Positions 62,144-64,000 of a stretch of DNA of 64,000 bases are shown here, in pieces. Position 1 is the first letter of the stretch, and each line of letters starts with the position of its first letter. The notes beneath the pieces were generated by a model. The model saw nothing but the letters and a program-made list of their open reading frames with translations. It was not told the DNA's origin and did not search any database. The stretch is from the NCBI GenBank assembly GCA_049514575.1, contig JBEKUX010000009.1:54711-118710 (forward strand), read 5' to 3'. The translations under genes were made by a program, and so were the position numbers. The DNA comes from BOG-1184 sp049514575. Its GTDB lineage: Bacteria; Fibrobacterota; Chitinivibrionia; Chitinivibrionales; Chitinispirillaceae.

Positions 62144-62159
62144 TGTTTCACGTGAAACA
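62144..62159. promoter_or_regulatory. Perfect parS centromere site
   Basis: TGTTTCACGTGAAACA exactly matches the parS consensus and is palindromic. It lies just upstream of the true start of mnmG, 4 nt before its ATG. ParB of this window would bind and spread from it. It shows the region is close to the chromosomal origin. Confidence 0.92.
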
Positions 62160-62341
62160 ATTAATTGTTTTTTGATAACTAAGGCCATCTAAAATACATT
62201 TTCCCAACCGATAAAATTACTGATATCCGCTATTATATTGATGTTTAATGGAATTATTGAGGAATTTATCTAATATGCACTTATTTCAGCGGATGTTGCA
62301 ACATGTTGAAATGAATAAAAGTGAAGAAATAGGGCATCGTT

Positions 62342-63709
62342 TTATTTCCCAATACAAAAATCATTGAAAATTTTATTTATGATCTCTTCTGAATGGGTCT
62401 TTCCGAGATACTCATCCATGAACGATATCGCCTTTTTAAAATGGTAGGAGACTATTTCTGGCCTTTCCCAATCTTTTCGAGCCAGTGAAATTTCCTTATA
62501 TATTAGTTTTCCGATTTTTTCGTGCCGTGTATTTAATAGAAAATCAGGTACCGCTATCTTTTGTTTTAAGTCCCCGACTTTTTTTTCTATTTCCGATACC
62601 AATTGATCAATGTTTTTGTTTTCCTTTAAGCTTATCCTAATTGTATCTATCGCTTCTTTATTCAATTTAATTACTTTTTCTTTTCCGGAATTTTTATCGA
62701 TTTTATTTATAACACAAATGAGATTTTTCCCTCTAATTGAAACGAGTTCCTGAATTTCATCCTCGCCGAAAATTTCATCAGCTGCGGTCATCCAAATAAT
62801 GACGTTTGATTTTTTAATAGCTGTTCTCGATCGAGCAATTCCTTCCTGCTCTATCTCGTGCTCTGCTTTTCTAATACCTGCGCTATCAATAAGTTGTATT
62901 TCATTGTTCTTTATAATTAATCGCTCACTGATAGTATCACGTGTCGTTCCCGGTTCGCTGTGTACGATTGCCCTTTTATACCCGACTAATTTGTTGAATA
63001 ACGTCGATTTACCCGCATTTACAGGTCCAGCGATAACAACTTTTAGTCCATTTTTTATTGCCCTTATTTTCTCCCTTTTCTTTAAATCTTGTTTTATTTG
63101 CAATAAAAAATATTCTATTTTCTTTTTACCTTCTAATGCAAAACTTGAAATATTGTCGGTTTCTTCAAATTCTATCTGTGCTTCTATTTTTGAAAGCTGT
63201 TCAATTATTTTGTCTTTCCAATTTTCAAGAAATTTATTTGCCGACCCGGAATAAAGTTTCTGTGCACAGAGCAATTCTGCTTCGTTGTCGCTTTCAATCA
63301 GTCCGCGGATCGCCTCAGCTTTCATCAGGTTTATTTTTCCGTTCAGCAGTGCCCTTCGTGTGAATTCCCCTCCAATAGCAGGCCGTGCCCCAGCATTAAT
63401 AATCGCGTAATTAATTTCTTTCACGATTATCTTGCTGCCATGGCAGATAATTTCTACCATGTCTTCCCCTGTAAACGATCGCGGAGAGGAGTATTTTATC
63501 GCGGTTATTTGATCAATCGTTTTTTGATTTGTTGGATCTTTTGCTATATAGAGCTGTACGTAACGGGGAGGAGTTTTTTGAAAAAGCCTTTTTTCCTTAA
63601 TGCAACGAGCGAAAATTTTAAATGCGTCCGACCCTGAAACGCGCAAGACAGCAAGAGCACTTTTTCCTTGAGGGGTCGCAGCCGCGACGATTGTTTGCAA
63701 TTCAGCCAT
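62342..63709 (-). CDS. mnmE: tRNA modification GTPase MnmE
   Basis: 455 residues. N-terminal tetrahydrofolate-binding domain (TPQGKSALAVLRVSG), helical domain, and an inserted G domain with GPVNAGKSTLFNKL (G1), DSAGIRK (G3) and NKID (G4). The C-terminal CIGK (residues 452-455) supplies the catalytic cysteine. It pairs with MnmG. It is very AT-rich compared with the left half of the window: one sampled 60-base line has 15 G+C. It follows yidC, 21 nt away, on the same strand. Confidence 0.95.
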   Translation of the reverse strand: MAELQTIVAAATPQGKSALAVLRVSGSDAFKIFARCIKEKRLFQKTPPRYVQLYIAKDPTNQKTIDQITAIKYSSPRSFTGEDMVEIICHGSKIIVKEINYAIINAGARPAIGGEFTRRALLNGKINLMKAEAIRGLIESDNEAELLCAQKLYSGSANKFLENWKDKIIEQLSKIEAQIEFEETDNISSFALEGKKKIEYFLLQIKQDLKKREKIRAIKNGLKVVIAGPVNAGKSTLFNKLVGYKRAIVHSEPGTTRDTISERLIIKNNEIQLIDSAGIRKAEHEIEQEGIARSRTAIKKSNVIIWMTAADEIFGEDEIQELVSIRGKNLICVINKIDKNSGKEKVIKLNKEAIDTIRISLKENKNIDQLVSEIEKKVGDLKQKIAVPDFLLNTRHEKIGKLIYKEISLARKDWERPEIVSYHFKKAISFMDEYLGKTHSEEIINKIFNDFCIGK

Positions 63710-63730
63710 ATCTCATCGCGTTGTCGTGGA

Positions 63731-64000
63731 TTACCTTTTTTTTACATTCAATAGCGGAACGGTCTTTTCTAAAACCACATCTTTCTTTTGCCTCTTACCG
63801 GTATAATATTGCTGCAAAAGACCCAAAGCACTTGAACATGTCCAGTAGAAAACAAGACCTGATGGAAAGTTATTAAACAACACCAGCATAAATACCGGCA
63901 TAAAGTAAATCATCATTTTCTGGTTCGGATCTTTAATGGTCATTTTGTTCTGGAAAAAAGTTAAAATGGCCATTACTATGGGTAAAACTGCAAAGTTTGA
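63731..64000 (-). CDS. yidC: Membrane protein insertase YidC, C-terminal fragment
   Basis: Only the last 89 codons are present; the gene continues beyond base 64000. The frame reads from the window edge SNFAVLPIVMAILTFFQNKM, then DPNQKMMIYFMPVFMLVLFNNFPSGLVFYWTCSSALGLLQQY, a clear YidC/Oxa1 end (the central FPSGLVFYW is the hallmark). The C-terminal tail is short and basic. YidC inserts membrane proteins. Order yidC-mnmE-mnmG-rsmG-parA-parB matches the usual origin-side block; rnpA, rpmH and dnaA may lie just outside. Confidence 0.93.
   Translation of the reverse strand, partial: SNFAVLPIVMAILTFFQNKMTIKDPNQKMMIYFMPVFMLVLFNNFPSGLVFYWTCSSALGLLQQYYTGKRQKKDVVLEKTVPLLNVKKR

Noticed and set aside
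62938..62953. A TATCACGTG sequence inside mnmE
   Set aside because: Only the core matches parS; the outer bases differ, so it is unlikely to bind ParB specifically.

Overview
The window looks like chromosomal sequence from a Gram-negative (diderm) bacterium. It carries a phospholipid-asymmetry (Mla-type) ABC system, a heptosyltransferase-like enzyme, a polysaccharide flippase, an AlgI/AlgJ-type polysaccharide O-acetylation locus, several lipoproteins and candidate outer-membrane barrels. The very short ATP synthase epsilon subunit, the lamin-tail surface protein with a CHU_C/FlgD-like end, and the bactofilin-M23 pair point loosely to the FCB assemblage (Fibrobacterota, Bacteroidota, Chlorobiota and relatives). 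I cannot fix the phylum from the sequence alone.

Layout. Positions 1-7431 hold the start of galT on the minus strand and, diverging from it, a complete F-type ATP synthase operon in the order atpZ-atpI-atpB-E-F-H-A-G-D-C. A GC-rich palindromic element lies between atpA and atpG. Positions 7493-8520 hold a broken minus-strand gene and a brnT-brnA toxin-antitoxin pair with a visible promoter and operator. Positions 8543-22392 are mostly housekeeping: manA, a MoxR-DUF58 pair, glmS-ridA-scpA-scpB, mutS, a PAC2 protein, dusB, larB and a GerW/YtfJ protein.

Positions 22534-29000 are accessory. They carry a lamin-tail surface protein with a barrel-like partner, an acetyltransferase, a zinc-finger methyltransferase, an AbiEii-type nucleotidyltransferase without a visible partner and a DUF362 ferredoxin-like protein, interspersed with dispersed repeats. 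Positions 29122-41878 form an envelope-polysaccharide region: lipoproteins, a barrel-like protein, a transglutaminase-like/TPR lipoprotein, a large polytopic membrane protein, an MBOAT acyltransferase (AlgI type), two AlgJ/AlgX-like SGNH proteins and a TolB-like propeller protein. Positions 42052-44630 hold an AI-2E family transporter, a lipoprotein and a two-repeat zinc-finger protein. After 500 gene-free bases, 45133-51068 is a lipid-transport operon (STAS-MlaE, MlaF, MlaD, auxiliary lipoprotein, barrel-like protein, small repeat protein).

Positions 51091-55683 hold a BrkB-type membrane protein, pyrF, a family 9 glycosyltransferase and a flippase. From 55899 to the end, all on the minus strand, is the block usual near a bacterial replication origin: yidC (partial)-mnmE-mnmG-rsmG-parA-parB-M23 peptidase-bactofilin-pgsA, with a perfect parS site just upstream of mnmG and a near-match at its 3' end. 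Base composition falls strongly from left to right: one sampled 60-base line in atpD has 38 G+C, one in mnmE has 15.

The most interesting non-gene structure is a set of small repeats: a roughly 110 bp GC-rich repeat present twice, a roughly 74 bp repeat present twice, two further elements bounded by inverted repeats (one extends a methyltransferase reading frame with repeat-encoded residues), and a promoter-like motif (TGTATTTTATC and close variants) upstream of several genes. I found no CRISPR array, no rRNA or tRNA gene and no transposase.
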